The translations under genes were made by a program, and so were the position numbers. Of a stretch of DNA of 60,465 nt, positions 31,917 to 39,410 are shown piece after piece; the stretch's first letter is position 1, and the number at the start of each line of letters is the position of its first letter. Below the pieces are notes generated by a model, which ran no database searches, had not been told where the DNA came from, and saw only the letters and a program-made list of their open reading frames with translations. The DNA comes from an uncultured Alphaproteobacteria bacterium (GTDB lineage: Bacteria > Pseudomonadota > Alphaproteobacteria > HIMB59 > GCA-002718135): positions 1-60,465 of the forward strand of contig CACKSM010000004.1 of NCBI GenBank assembly GCA_902602885.1, in the 5' to 3' direction.

Positions 31917-31994
31917 CCTGTCAAGAAGCAAATCAATAACTCGCTTCAGTCTATGCAGGAAATTAAGCTAAAAGCTCCTGCAGTCTTTGACAGG
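31917..31994 (-). ncRNA. Ribosomal protein L10 leader (autoregulatory mRNA structure)
   Basis: In the 183-base spacer between rplA and rplJ the minus strand forms a closing stem CCTGTCAA (31987-31994) with TTGACAGG (31917-31924). Inside it are two hairpins: TGCAGGA/TCCTGCA (31976-31982 with 31954-31960) and GAAGC/GCTTC (31943-31947 with 31925-31929). This branched shape with AGACTG repeats resembles the L10 leader bound by L10(L12)4 in many bacteria. The rest of the spacer holds a 7-bp GATGATC/GATCATC hairpin at 31996-32012. Confidence 0.72.
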
Positions 31995-32023
31995 TGATGA
32001 TCAAAGATCATCTTTTGGATTAA

Positions 32024-32713
32024 TTAACGCAAGCTAGCTTGGTTAATATTTAATCCAACTCCCATAGTTGAAGCTATGGTAACCTTTTTTATAAAAGAAC
32101 CCTTAACAGTATCAGGTTTACTTTTACTTACTGAAGAATAAAATGTTTTAATATTTTCTAACAAATCTTCTTCGCTAAAATCTAGTTTGCCAACACCAGC
32201 ATGAACGATACCAGATTTATCATTTTTGAATTTGACTTGACCTGACTTAGCGTCTTTTACTGATTGAGAAATTTCGTTAGTTACAGTTCCAAGTTTAGGA
32301 TTTGGCATTAATCCTTTTGGACCAAGTATTTTTGCCACCTTACCTAATTTAGGCATCATATCTGGAGTAGCAATTAAAACATCAAATTCAATTTTTGATT
32401 TAGAAATTGTTTCAATCAAATCATCACTCCCTACCAAATCGGCACCATTACTTTTTGCATCTTTTTGTTTGTCATCATTTGCAATTACTGCAACTTTTAC
32501 AGTTTTTCCTGTTCCATTAGGAAGATTTACGACACCCTTAATATTTTGATCAGTTTTGTTACTATCAATTCCGAGATTGATTGAAACATCTATAGTTTCT
32601 TTAAATTTAACGTACGATTTTTCTTTTAAAATTTTAATTGCTTCTAGTGGTTCGTAAACCTTTGTAGTGTCAAAATTATTTAACATTTGTTTTCTATTTT
32701 TTGTTATTTTCAT
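32024..32713 (-). CDS. rplA: 50S ribosomal protein L1
   Basis: The 229-residue protein has YVKFKETIDVSINLGID (~34-50), PNGTGKTVKVAVIA (~66-79), ATPDMMPKLGKVAKILGPKG (~116-135) and MPNPKLGTVT (~137-146), all uL1 motifs of the mobile stalk. It overlaps rplK by one base. L1 represses rplK-rplA translation in E. coli; the target here would lie near the nusG-rplK junction and was not resolved. Confidence 0.98.
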   Translation of the reverse strand: MKITKNRKQMLNNFDTTKVYEPLEAIKILKEKSYVKFKETIDVSINLGIDSNKTDQNIKGVVNLPNGTGKTVKVAVIANDDKQKDAKSNGADLVGSDDLIETISKSKIEFDVLIATPDMMPKLGKVAKILGPKGLMPNPKLGTVTNEISQSVKDAKSGQVKFKNDKSGIVHAGVGKLDFSEEDLLENIKTFYSSVSKSKPDTVKGSFIKKVTIASTMGVGLNINQASLR

Positions 32714-33141
32714 TAACCCACTACCTCCATACCCATTGAAACGGCAGATCCTTTAACCATGTTCATTGCTCCATCTAGATCAATAGCATTTAAATCTTGC
32801 ATTTTTTCTTTGGCAATTTTTTCAATATCTTGCATTGAGACTTTGCCTACTAATGATCTTCCAGGGGTTGAATTTCCTTTTTTGATTTTTGCTGCTTTTT
32901 TTAGATAAAAACTTACTGGCGGTAATTTTGTAGTAAAATCAAAACTTCTATCTTTGTATGCTGTAATAATGACTGGAATTGGAGCACCTTTTTCTAAATC
33001 TTTTGTTTTATCATTAAAAGCTTTACAAAAATCCATTATGTTGAGACCTCTTTGTCCAAGGGCAGGACCAACGGGGGGTGAAGGATTGGCTCCTCCAGCA
33101 GGAATTTGTAATTTAATTAAACCTAAAATTTCTTTAGCCAT
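32713..33141 (-). CDS. rplK: 50S ribosomal protein L11
   Basis: The 142-residue protein has [20 protein letters not shown] and then [18 protein letters not shown] (~9-46), the uL11 signature with the proline-rich thiostrepton-site segment. It forms the GTPase-associated centre with L10/L12. It follows nusG by 3 bases. Confidence 0.98.
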   Translation of the reverse strand: MAKEILGLIKLQIPAGGANPSPPVGPALGQRGLNIMDFCKAFNDKTKDLEKGAPIPVIITAYKDRSFDFTTKLPPVSFYLKKAAKIKKGNSTPGRSLVGKVSMQDIEKIAKEKMQDLNAIDLDGAMNMVKGSAVSMGMEVVG

Positions 33142-33144
33142 AGT

Positions 33145-33678
33145 TTATACCTTTTCTACCTGAGAATATTCTAAATCAACAGGTGTAGATCTTCCAAAAA
33201 TTGAAACTGCTACTCTTAATCTTGCTTTATCTTCATCTATTTGTTCGACCTCTCCATTAAATGATGCAAAAGGTCCATCAATTACTTTTACTTGTTCTCC
33301 AACATCATACATTATTGCAGGTCTTGATTTTTCTACGCCATCAATAACTTGTTCAGATATCCTCTTTGCTTCGGCATTACTAATTGGAATTGGTGTACCT
33401 TTATTACCTAAAAAACCACTTAACTTAGGAGTTGTTTTAATAATATGCCAAGTATCATCATTTAAGCTCATTTTAATAAGTATATAGCCAGGAAATATTT
33501 TTCTTTCTGTATTAACCCTTACACCTCTTTTAACTTCAACAACGTTTTGAACTGGAACAGATATTTCTTCGATATGTTCTTTAATACCAAGTTTTGTTGC
33601 TTGGTCTAGAATGCTGTCAGCAACTTTTTTTTCATAACCTGAGTAGGCATGTAGAACGTACCATCTTGCTTTATTCAT
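33145..33678 (-). CDS. nusG: Transcription antitermination/elongation factor NusG
   Basis: The 177-residue protein begins MNKARWYVLHAYSGYEKKVA (NGN domain) with KIFPGYILIKM (~61-71), and ends in the KOW domain GEQVKVIDGPFASFNGEVEQ (~127-146). NusG couples RNA polymerase to Rho or to ribosomal S10. It overlaps secE by one base, the conserved secE-nusG-rplK order. Confidence 0.97.
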   Translation of the reverse strand: MNKARWYVLHAYSGYEKKVADSILDQATKLGIKEHIEEISVPVQNVVEVKRGVRVNTERKIFPGYILIKMSLNDDTWHIIKTTPKLSGFLGNKGTPIPISNAEAKRISEQVIDGVEKSRPAIMYDVGEQVKVIDGPFASFNGEVEQIDEDKARLRVAVSIFGRSTPVDLEYSQVEKV

Positions 33679-33893
33679 TAAAAACCCGAACCTATTTCAA
33701 TTATTTTTCTTATTGAATAAGACCATATTTGATCAGTTAAAAGAAAAAATAATGAAAACAATATTATTAATAATATGACTATTGCAGAAGAAATAAATGT
33801 ATCTCTTCTTTGAGGCCATGTCACTTTTTGTAATTCTTGTCTAACTTGTCTTACAAAAAGAGCAGGTGATGTTTTCTTTTTTTCAATATTCAT
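33678..33893 (-). CDS. secE: Preprotein translocase subunit SecE
   Basis: The 71-residue single-helix form has RQVRQELQKVTWPQRRDT (~15-32), the amphipathic SecE signature, followed by one membrane helix (~33-56). It clamps SecY (9485). It starts 14 bases after the tRNA-Trp 3' end, so tRNA and mRNA are probably cut from one transcript. Confidence 0.95.
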   Translation of the reverse strand: MNIEKKKTSPALFVRQVRQELQKVTWPQRRDTFISSAIVILLIILFSLFFLLTDQIWSYSIRKIIEIGSGF

Positions 33894-33907
33894 ATTTTCG
33901 TTTCTCT

Positions 33908-33983
33908 TGGCAGGAGTGGCAGGACTTGAACCCGCAGCCCCCGGTTTTGGAGACCGGTGCTCTACCAGTTGAGCTACACTCCT
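33908..33983 (-). tRNA. tRNA-Trp (anticodon CCA), CCA encoded
   Basis: The 76-base minus-strand cloverleaf begins AGGAGTGTAGCTCAACTGGT. The acceptor AGGAGTG pairs with CACTCCT, then G plus encoded CCA. The anticodon stem CCGGT/ACCGG encloses CTCCAAA, giving CCA. It lies between tuf and secE, a position also seen in other proteobacteria. Confidence 0.96.
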
Positions 33984-34020
33984 AATAAGTAATGGCTAAC
34001 TGATAGAGCGGTCCCTAAAA

Positions 34021-35211
34021 CTATTCAATAATTTCAGCAACAACTCCAGCGCCAACTGTTCTTCCACCTTCTCTAATTGCAAATTTTAAACCTTTATCCA
34101 TTGCAATTGGAGACAAAAGAGTAACTTCCATAGCAATATTATCACCAGGCATTACCATTTCGGTTCCTTCTGGTAATTTAATTGTTCCAGTTACATCAGT
34201 TGTTCTAAAGTAGAATTGAGGTCTGTAATTTGAAAAGAATGGGGTATGTCTTCCACCCTCTTCTTTTTTTAATACATACGCTTCTGCTTTAAATTTTGTA
34301 TGTGGTTTTATTGAACCTGGTTTTGCTAATACTTGACCACGTTCAACTTCTTCTCTTTTTGTTCCACGAAGAAGAACACCAACATTATCTCCAGCTTCAC
34401 CAGAATCTAGAAGTTTTCTAAACATCTCAACTCCAGTACAAGTAGTTTTTTGAGGATCTCTTATTCCTAGGATCTCGATTTCCTCTCCAACTTTAACTTG
34501 ACCTTGTTCAATTCTTCCAGTTACAACTGTACCTCTTCCAGAAATTGAAAATACATCCTCAACTGGCATTAAGAAAGGCTGATCTACAGGTCGGCTAGGT
34601 TGTGGTATGTGTTCATCAACTGCTTTCATTAATTCCATAATTGAATTTTTTCCAATTTCATCGTCTCTACCTTCAAGAGCTGCTAAAGCTGAACCCTTAA
34701 TGATTGGGATAGTATCACCTGGGAATTCATATGAAGTAAGAAGTTCTCTAATTTCCATTTCAACTAGATCAATTAATTCTTTGTCATCTACTTGATCAAC
34801 TTTGTTCATGTATACAACAAGAGCCGGTACACCAACCTGTCTAGCTAAAAGTATATGTTCTCTTGTTTGAGGCATTGGTCCGTCAGCTGCATTAACAACT
34901 AAAATACCACCATCCATTTGAGCTGCACCAGTAATCATGTTTTTAACATAGTCTGCGTGTCCAGGACAATCTACATGAGCATAGTGTCTTGCTTCAGTTT
35001 CATATTCAACGTGCGCGGTAGATATTGTAATACCACGTTCTCTTTCTTCAGGTGCTTTATCTATATTTGCATAATCTGTAAATTCTGCTCCACCCGTCTC
35101 TGCTAATATTTTTGTTATAGCAGCAGTCAATGTTGTTTTACCATGGTCAACGTGACCAACAGTTCCTATGTTACAATGCGGTTTATTTCTTTCGAATTTT
35201 GCTTTAGCCAT
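34021..35211 (-). CDS. tuf: Translation elongation factor Tu
   Basis: The 396-residue GTPase carries aminoacyl-tRNA to the ribosome. Motifs are [20 protein letters not shown] (~15-34), [15 protein letters not shown] (~80-94) and [11 protein letters not shown] (~132-142). It is the only tuf copy in the window and sits between tRNA-Gly and tRNA-Trp, upstream of secE, instead of after fusA. Confidence 0.98.
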   Translation of the reverse strand: MAKAKFERNKPHCNIGTVGHVDHGKTTLTAAITKILAETGGAEFTDYANIDKAPEERERGITISTAHVEYETEARHYAHVDCPGHADYVKNMITGAAQMDGGILVVNAADGPMPQTREHILLARQVGVPALVVYMNKVDQVDDKELIDLVEMEIRELLTSYEFPGDTIPIIKGSALAALEGRDDEIGKNSIMELMKAVDEHIPQPSRPVDQPFLMPVEDVFSISGRGTVVTGRIEQGQVKVGEEIEILGIRDPQKTTCTGVEMFRKLLDSGEAGDNVGVLLRGTKREEVERGQVLAKPGSIKPHTKFKAEAYVLKKEEGGRHTPFFSNYRPQFYFRTTDVTGTIKLPEGTEMVMPGDNIAMEVTLLSPIAMDKGLKFAIREGGRTVGAGVVAEIIE

Positions 35212-35238
35212 TTTTTTTACCCCAATAATTTTTTGTTA

Positions 35239-35312
35239 TGGAGCGGGTGAAGGGAATCGAACCCTCGTAGCCAGCTTGGAAGGCTGGAGCTTTACCACTA
35301 AGCTACACCCGC
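35239..35312 (-). tRNA. tRNA-Gly (anticodon TCC), CCA encoded
   Basis: The 74-base cloverleaf begins GCGGGTGTAGCTTAGTGGTA. The acceptor GCGGGTG pairs with CACCCGC, then T plus CCA. CCAGC/GCTGG encloses CTTCCAA, giving anticodon UCC for GGA/GGG. It is 27 bases upstream of tuf and 58 downstream of tRNA-Tyr. Confidence 0.96.
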
Positions 35313-35370
35313 AACTAAACTGACTGCTTCACACACTCACTTTAATGCTTTCATCCCATTACCTCCATAA

Positions 35371-35456
35371 TGGTGGAGGGGGTAGGATTCGAACCTACGT
35401 ACGCTCACGCGGGCGGATTTACAGTCCGCTGCCTTTAACCACTCGACCACCCCTCC
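35371..35456 (-). tRNA. tRNA-Tyr (anticodon GTA), CCA encoded
   Basis: The 86-base class II cloverleaf begins GGAGGGGTGGTCGAGTGGTT. The anticodon stem GCGGA/TCCGC encloses CTGTAAA (GUA), followed by the long variable arm CCGCGTGAGCG and GTTCGAATC. The 3' end is A plus encoded CCA. It is the first gene of the tRNA-Tyr/tRNA-Gly/tuf/tRNA-Trp/secE series. Confidence 0.96.
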
Positions 35457-35474
35457 GTTTGAAGAAGTTGGCCA

Positions 35475-35501
35475 ATACTAATAAATTAGTATATATGTCA
35501 A
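35475..35501 (-). promoter_or_regulatory. Candidate strong promoter of the tRNA-Tyr-tRNA-Gly-tuf transcription unit
   Basis: The minus strand has a perfect TTGACA (35496-35501), a 15-base A+T spacer and TAGTAT (35475-35480), ending 18 bases before the tRNA-Tyr 5' end. A perfect ATACTAAT/ATTAGTAT inverted repeat (35475-35492) overlaps the -10 and spacer and may be an operator or only A+T symmetry. The rest of the 170-base divergent gap to rlmB holds TAGACA near 35555, a possible weak -35 for rlmB, and nothing else I recognise. Confidence 0.6.
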
Positions 35502-35626
35502 TCTAAAACAGCAGCTTCACCTTTGCAAAATACGTATACTCGTAAAAGCAACGGCCTTTTAGACAAAAAATGCCATTTTGTACATATCTAGATTGTATTA
35601 ATTGGACAAATCTGTGATATTAAACC

Positions 35627-36388
35627 ATGAGTAAGTTTAGAAACAATAAATCTATTAAAAATCAAGGAATTCATACAATTTTTGGTCAACATTCTGTTAA
35701 AGCAGCACTCCAAAATGATAAAAGAAAGCATATTGAGCTAATAATTACTAAAAATCAGATCCATTTTTCCAAAAAATATGAATCTAAAATGCAAAAAATT
35801 ACCATTCTTCCTCAAAATGAATTCACAAGGAGATTTGGAAACGATAACACAACACAGGGAGTAGTTCTAAAAACAAAAGACTTTGCTAGGCCTGGTTTAG
35901 AAGAATTTGTAAAAATAGAAGCTAAAAAAACAAAATCAGTAATTTTAATTTTAGATCAAGTAACTGACCCTCAAAATATTGGCTCAATAATGAGATCATG
36001 TGCATTATTTGATTGTGAAGGAATTATAGTTGGCAAAGATAATTCACCAGAATTGACTTCATCACTTTACAAATCAGCTTCAGGTGCAGCAGAAATTGTA
36101 AATTATATTAGAGTGACAAATATTAGAAGAGCTATCTCTTTTCTTAAAAAAAATAATTATTGGATTTATGGCTTTGACAGTTCGAAAAATAAAAATTCAA
36201 AATTAAATTTTTCACAAAAATCAGTATTAGTTTTTGGTTCTGAAGGAAAAGGTATCAGAGAATTAGTAAAAAAGGAATGTGATGAAATAATGCAGATAAA
36301 CATGAAAAATAATTTAAAATTTGAAATTGATAGTTTGAATGTTTCTAATGCAACATCGATAGCTTTATATCATTTTTACTCAACATAA
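35627..36388 (+). CDS. rlmB: TrmH-family 23S rRNA (guanosine-2'-O-)-methyltransferase, RlmB-like
   Basis: The 253-residue protein has an N-terminal substrate-binding domain (GIHTIFGQHSVKAALQN, ~16-32) and a SPOUT knot domain with LILDQVTDPQNIGSIMRSCA (~108-127; motif 1), FGSEGKGIRELV (~201-212; motif 2) and LNVSNATSIALYHF (~237-250; motif 3). This order matches RlmB, which methylates G2251 of 23S rRNA in the P loop. It converges on tRNA-Thr with 12 bases between them. Confidence 0.9.
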   Translation: MSKFRNNKSIKNQGIHTIFGQHSVKAALQNDKRKHIELIITKNQIHFSKKYESKMQKITILPQNEFTRRFGNDNTTQGVVLKTKDFARPGLEEFVKIEAKKTKSVILILDQVTDPQNIGSIMRSCALFDCEGIIVGKDNSPELTSSLYKSASGAAEIVNYIRVTNIRRAISFLKKNNYWIYGFDSSKNKNSKLNFSQKSVLVFGSEGKGIRELVKKECDEIMQINMKNNLKFEIDSLNVSNATSIALYHFYST

Positions 36389-36400
36389 ATATTATTAAGG

Positions 36401-36476
<76 letters not shown>

Positions 36477-36526
36477 ACTAGTTTTGCATTTATATTAAAT
36501 TATAAATTCGACAAGAATTTTATAAA

Positions 36527-36649
36527 TTAAATTCCAGGAATGTAAGGAACCCCGTCACCCTTTGCTCTTTCATTTAATTCACTTAGTGTAGAGCATGCTG
36601 TGATTGGACTAAATACAAGAAAAAAAATTATTAATGTTTTTTTAATCAT
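36527..36649 (-). CDS. Small predicted lipoprotein of unknown function
   Basis: From ATG 36649 the product is 40 residues. It has a short basic n-region (MIKK), a hydrophobic core (TLIIFFLVFSP), and a lipobox ITAC with Cys19, then a 22-residue mature peptide ending GVPYIPGI. Ser at +2 predicts outer-membrane sorting. The ATG is 7 bases after the fdsA stop; a longer frame begins inside fdsA and would bury the signal, so I prefer the short one. It is the last gene of the fds unit, next to tRNA-Thr. I do not recognise the family. Confidence 0.6.
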   Translation of the reverse strand: MIKKTLIIFFLVFSPITACSTLSELNERAKGDGVPYIPGI

Positions 36650-36656
36650 AAAATAT

Positions 36657-39410
36657 TTATAACTTCTCAATTTTTGCCGCACAATATTTAAATTCAGGAA
36701 TTTTTCCATATGGATCTAAGGCTGGATTAGTTAAAAGATTAGCGGCAGACTCATTATAACAAAATGGAATAAATATGACTCCATCAGGAATCGCCCTGTC
36801 TTGCCTTACTCTGATATCTATTGAGCCTCTTCTAGTTGTGACTTTTATTTTATCACCAGCTTTCATATTATTTTTAATTATATCTTTAGGTGATATTGAA
36901 ACCGAAGGTTCTGGTTCAATAGCATCTAAATTTGATGCCTTTCTTGTCATAGCTCCTGTATGCCAATGCTCTAATTGCCTTCCTGTAGTTAGTATCATGG
37001 CAAATTCTTTATCAGGTACTTCATCTGGTGCAGTAACACTAGCTGGAACAAATTTACCTTTACCATTTTCATTTGGAAATTTATCACCAAAAACAATTTC
37101 ATCTCCTGGAGTAGTTGGAGATTTACTTGGATAAGTTACAGAGTTTTCATTTTCTAATCTTTCCCAAGATATGTTGTTTAATGAAGGCATTGTGAGTGAC
37201 ATTTCTTCATAAATTTCCTTGGGATGTTTATATTTCCAATTTAAACCCATTCTTTTTCCAAGTTCGTTCGTTATCCACCAATCTTCTTTGGCCTGACCTG
37301 GAGAGTCTAAAGCTTTTCTTCCCATCTGTACTTGTCTATTAGTATTAGTAACTGTTCCATTTTTTTCAGGCCATGCTGAAGCTGGGAAAATAACATCCGC
37401 ATACGTTGCTGTTTCTGTTAAAAAAATATCTTGAACAACAAGATGCTCTAACATTTGTAGAGCTTCTCTTGCATGATTAAGATCAGGATCGGACATAGCT
37501 GGATTTTCACCAAGAATATACATGCCTTTAATTGTATTCTCGTGAATAGCGTCCATAATTTCAACAACAGTTAGACCTTTTTTATCATCTAGAGGGGTCT
37601 TCCAAAGTTTTTCAAAAAAATCTTTATTATTATCTTTATCAACTAATTGATAATCAGGATACATCATTGGAATAAGACCGGCATCAGATGCTCCTTGAAC
37701 ATTATTTTGTCCTCTTAAAGGATGTAAACCAGATCCTCTTTTTCCAACATTACCTGTCATTAAAGCTAGAGAAATTAGACATCTAGCATTGTCGGTGCCA
37801 TGTGTGTGTTGAGAAATCCCCATCCCCCAAAAAATTATTCCTTTTTTTGTATTTGCATATAAGCGTGCTACTTCTCTTATAAGTTCTGGATCGATACCTG
37901 TTTCGTTTTCCATTATATCAGGTGAATAATTCATTAAATGTTTTCTTAATTTTTCAAATCCTTCAGTTTGTTTTTTAATATATTCGGAATTAAATAAATT
38001 TTCTTCGACAATAACATTCATTATTGAGTTTAAGAGAGCAACATCAGATCCTGGTTTAAATTGCAACATATGAGTTGCATGTTTTTTTAAGGAATGACCT
38101 CTAGGATCCATCACAATTAATTTAGAACCCTTTTTAGCAGCATTCTTAAAAAAAGTTGCTGCAACAGGATGGTTTTCTGTCGGATTTGCTCCAATGACTA
38201 TTATCACATCAGAATGTTCAACTTCATAGAATGGAGCAGTGACAGCTCCTGAACCAATAGTTTCCAATAAAGCAGCTACAGAAGACGCATGACAAAGTCT
38301 TGTGCAATGATCAACATTATTTGTATTAAAACCAGTTCTGATTAATTTTTGAAATAAATAAGCTTCTTCATTTGAACATTTGGCTGATCCAAAACCTGCA
38401 AGATTACTCTTACCATTTCTTTGTTTATTAAGTTTTAAAAATCCTTGTGCAGCATAATCTAGAGCTTCATCCCAAGATACTTCTCTAAAATATTCATGAA
38501 TATTTGAAAAATTAATACTTGGGTGTAAGTCTTTTGGTTTATCTTTAATTCTAATCAATGGCTTTGTAAGTCTTTCTGGATTGTTTACATAATCAAAACC
38601 AAACCTTCCTTTTACACATAATCTATTCTTGTTTGCGGGACCATCAACACCATTAACATATTTAATTTTGTTATCTTTAACATTGTATTCTATCTGACAA
38701 CCCACACCACAATAAGGACAAACGCTATCAATTTTTTTATCTACCTTACTATGGCCAACACCATCTTTATCTACAATGGATGCTGGCATTAATGCTCCAG
38801 TTGGACAAGCCTGTACACATTCACCACATGCCACACATGTGCTGTCGCCCATTGGATCATCAAAATCGAATACAATTTTAGAATTTTCTCCTCGATATGC
38901 CATTCCGATGACATCGTTGACCTGGACTTCTCTACATGCTCTTACACAAAGATTACATTGGATGCATGCATCTAGATTTACAGCCATACTAGGATGAGAA
39001 ACATCTGCCTCACATGAAGCTTTTTTTGGAAATCTACTTTCTTTAACTTCAACTTTGTCTATCCATTTCCAGAAGTCAGAATTATTATCATGAGCAATTT
39101 CTTTTTTTGGCTGGTCTGCTAGAAGTAATTCAAAAACTAACTCTCTTGATTTTTTAGCCTTGTCTGAAGAAGTTTTTACTTTCATACTATCAGTTGGCTT
39201 TCTAATACAAGATGCTGCCAACACACGTTCTCCTTCAATTTCAACCATACATGCTCTACAATTTCCATCTGCTCTATATCCAGGTTTATCAGAATAACAT
39301 AAATGTGGGATTTCTGTTCCAAGTCTATTTGCAACTTGCCAAATAGTTTCATCAGCATTTGCTTCAACTAACTTTTCGTTTAAATAAAATTTTGTTTTCT
39401 CTTTAGTCAT
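36657..39410 (-). CDS. fdsA: NAD-dependent formate dehydrogenase, catalytic alpha subunit
   Basis: The 917-residue protein oxidises formate to CO2 at a bis-pyranopterin Mo (or W) site. The N-terminal 2Fe-2S domain has CHLCYSDKPGYRADGNCRAC (~37-56). Two 4Fe-4S clusters follow (CIQCNLCVRACREVQ ~149-163; CVACGECVQACPTGA ~192-206). The 4Fe-4S/molybdopterin domain starts CPYCGVGCQIEYN (~233-245), and HCTRLCHASS (~368-377) carries the Mo-ligand cysteine, not selenocysteine. The C-terminal molybdopterin-binding barrel has TTGRQLEHWHTGAMTRK. It overlaps fdsGB by 8 bases. Confidence 0.94.
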   Translation of the reverse strand: MTKEKTKFYLNEKLVEANADETIWQVANRLGTEIPHLCYSDKPGYRADGNCRACMVEIEGERVLAASCIRKPTDSMKVKTSSDKAKKSRELVFELLLADQPKKEIAHDNNSDFWKWIDKVEVKESRFPKKASCEADVSHPSMAVNLDACIQCNLCVRACREVQVNDVIGMAYRGENSKIVFDFDDPMGDSTCVACGECVQACPTGALMPASIVDKDGVGHSKVDKKIDSVCPYCGVGCQIEYNVKDNKIKYVNGVDGPANKNRLCVKGRFGFDYVNNPERLTKPLIRIKDKPKDLHPSINFSNIHEYFREVSWDEALDYAAQGFLKLNKQRNGKSNLAGFGSAKCSNEEAYLFQKLIRTGFNTNNVDHCTRLCHASSVAALLETIGSGAVTAPFYEVEHSDVIIVIGANPTENHPVAATFFKNAAKKGSKLIVMDPRGHSLKKHATHMLQFKPGSDVALLNSIMNVIVEENLFNSEYIKKQTEGFEKLRKHLMNYSPDIMENETGIDPELIREVARLYANTKKGIIFWGMGISQHTHGTDNARCLISLALMTGNVGKRGSGLHPLRGQNNVQGASDAGLIPMMYPDYQLVDKDNNKDFFEKLWKTPLDDKKGLTVVEIMDAIHENTIKGMYILGENPAMSDPDLNHAREALQMLEHLVVQDIFLTETATYADVIFPASAWPEKNGTVTNTNRQVQMGRKALDSPGQAKEDWWITNELGKRMGLNWKYKHPKEIYEEMSLTMPSLNNISWERLENENSVTYPSKSPTTPGDEIVFGDKFPNENGKGKFVPASVTAPDEVPDKEFAMILTTGRQLEHWHTGAMTRKASNLDAIEPEPSVSISPKDIIKNNMKAGDKIKVTTRRGSIDIRVRQDRAIPDGVIFIPFCYNESAANLLTNPALDPYGKIPEFKYCAAKIEKL

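Noticed and set aside
31901..31924. TTGACA at 31919-31924 (minus strand) as an rplJ promoter
   Set aside because: It is the 3' arm of the L10 leader closing stem and no -10 lies at a suitable distance.
31996..32012. GATGATC/GATCATC hairpin after rplA as an intrinsic terminator
   Set aside because: The stem is A+T-rich, only 7 bp, and no U-run follows on the transcribed strand.
36527..36649. Calling the small lipoprotein LptM or entericidin
   Set aside because: The CGLKGPLY start of LptM and the entericidin consensus are not present; only general lipoprotein features are seen.
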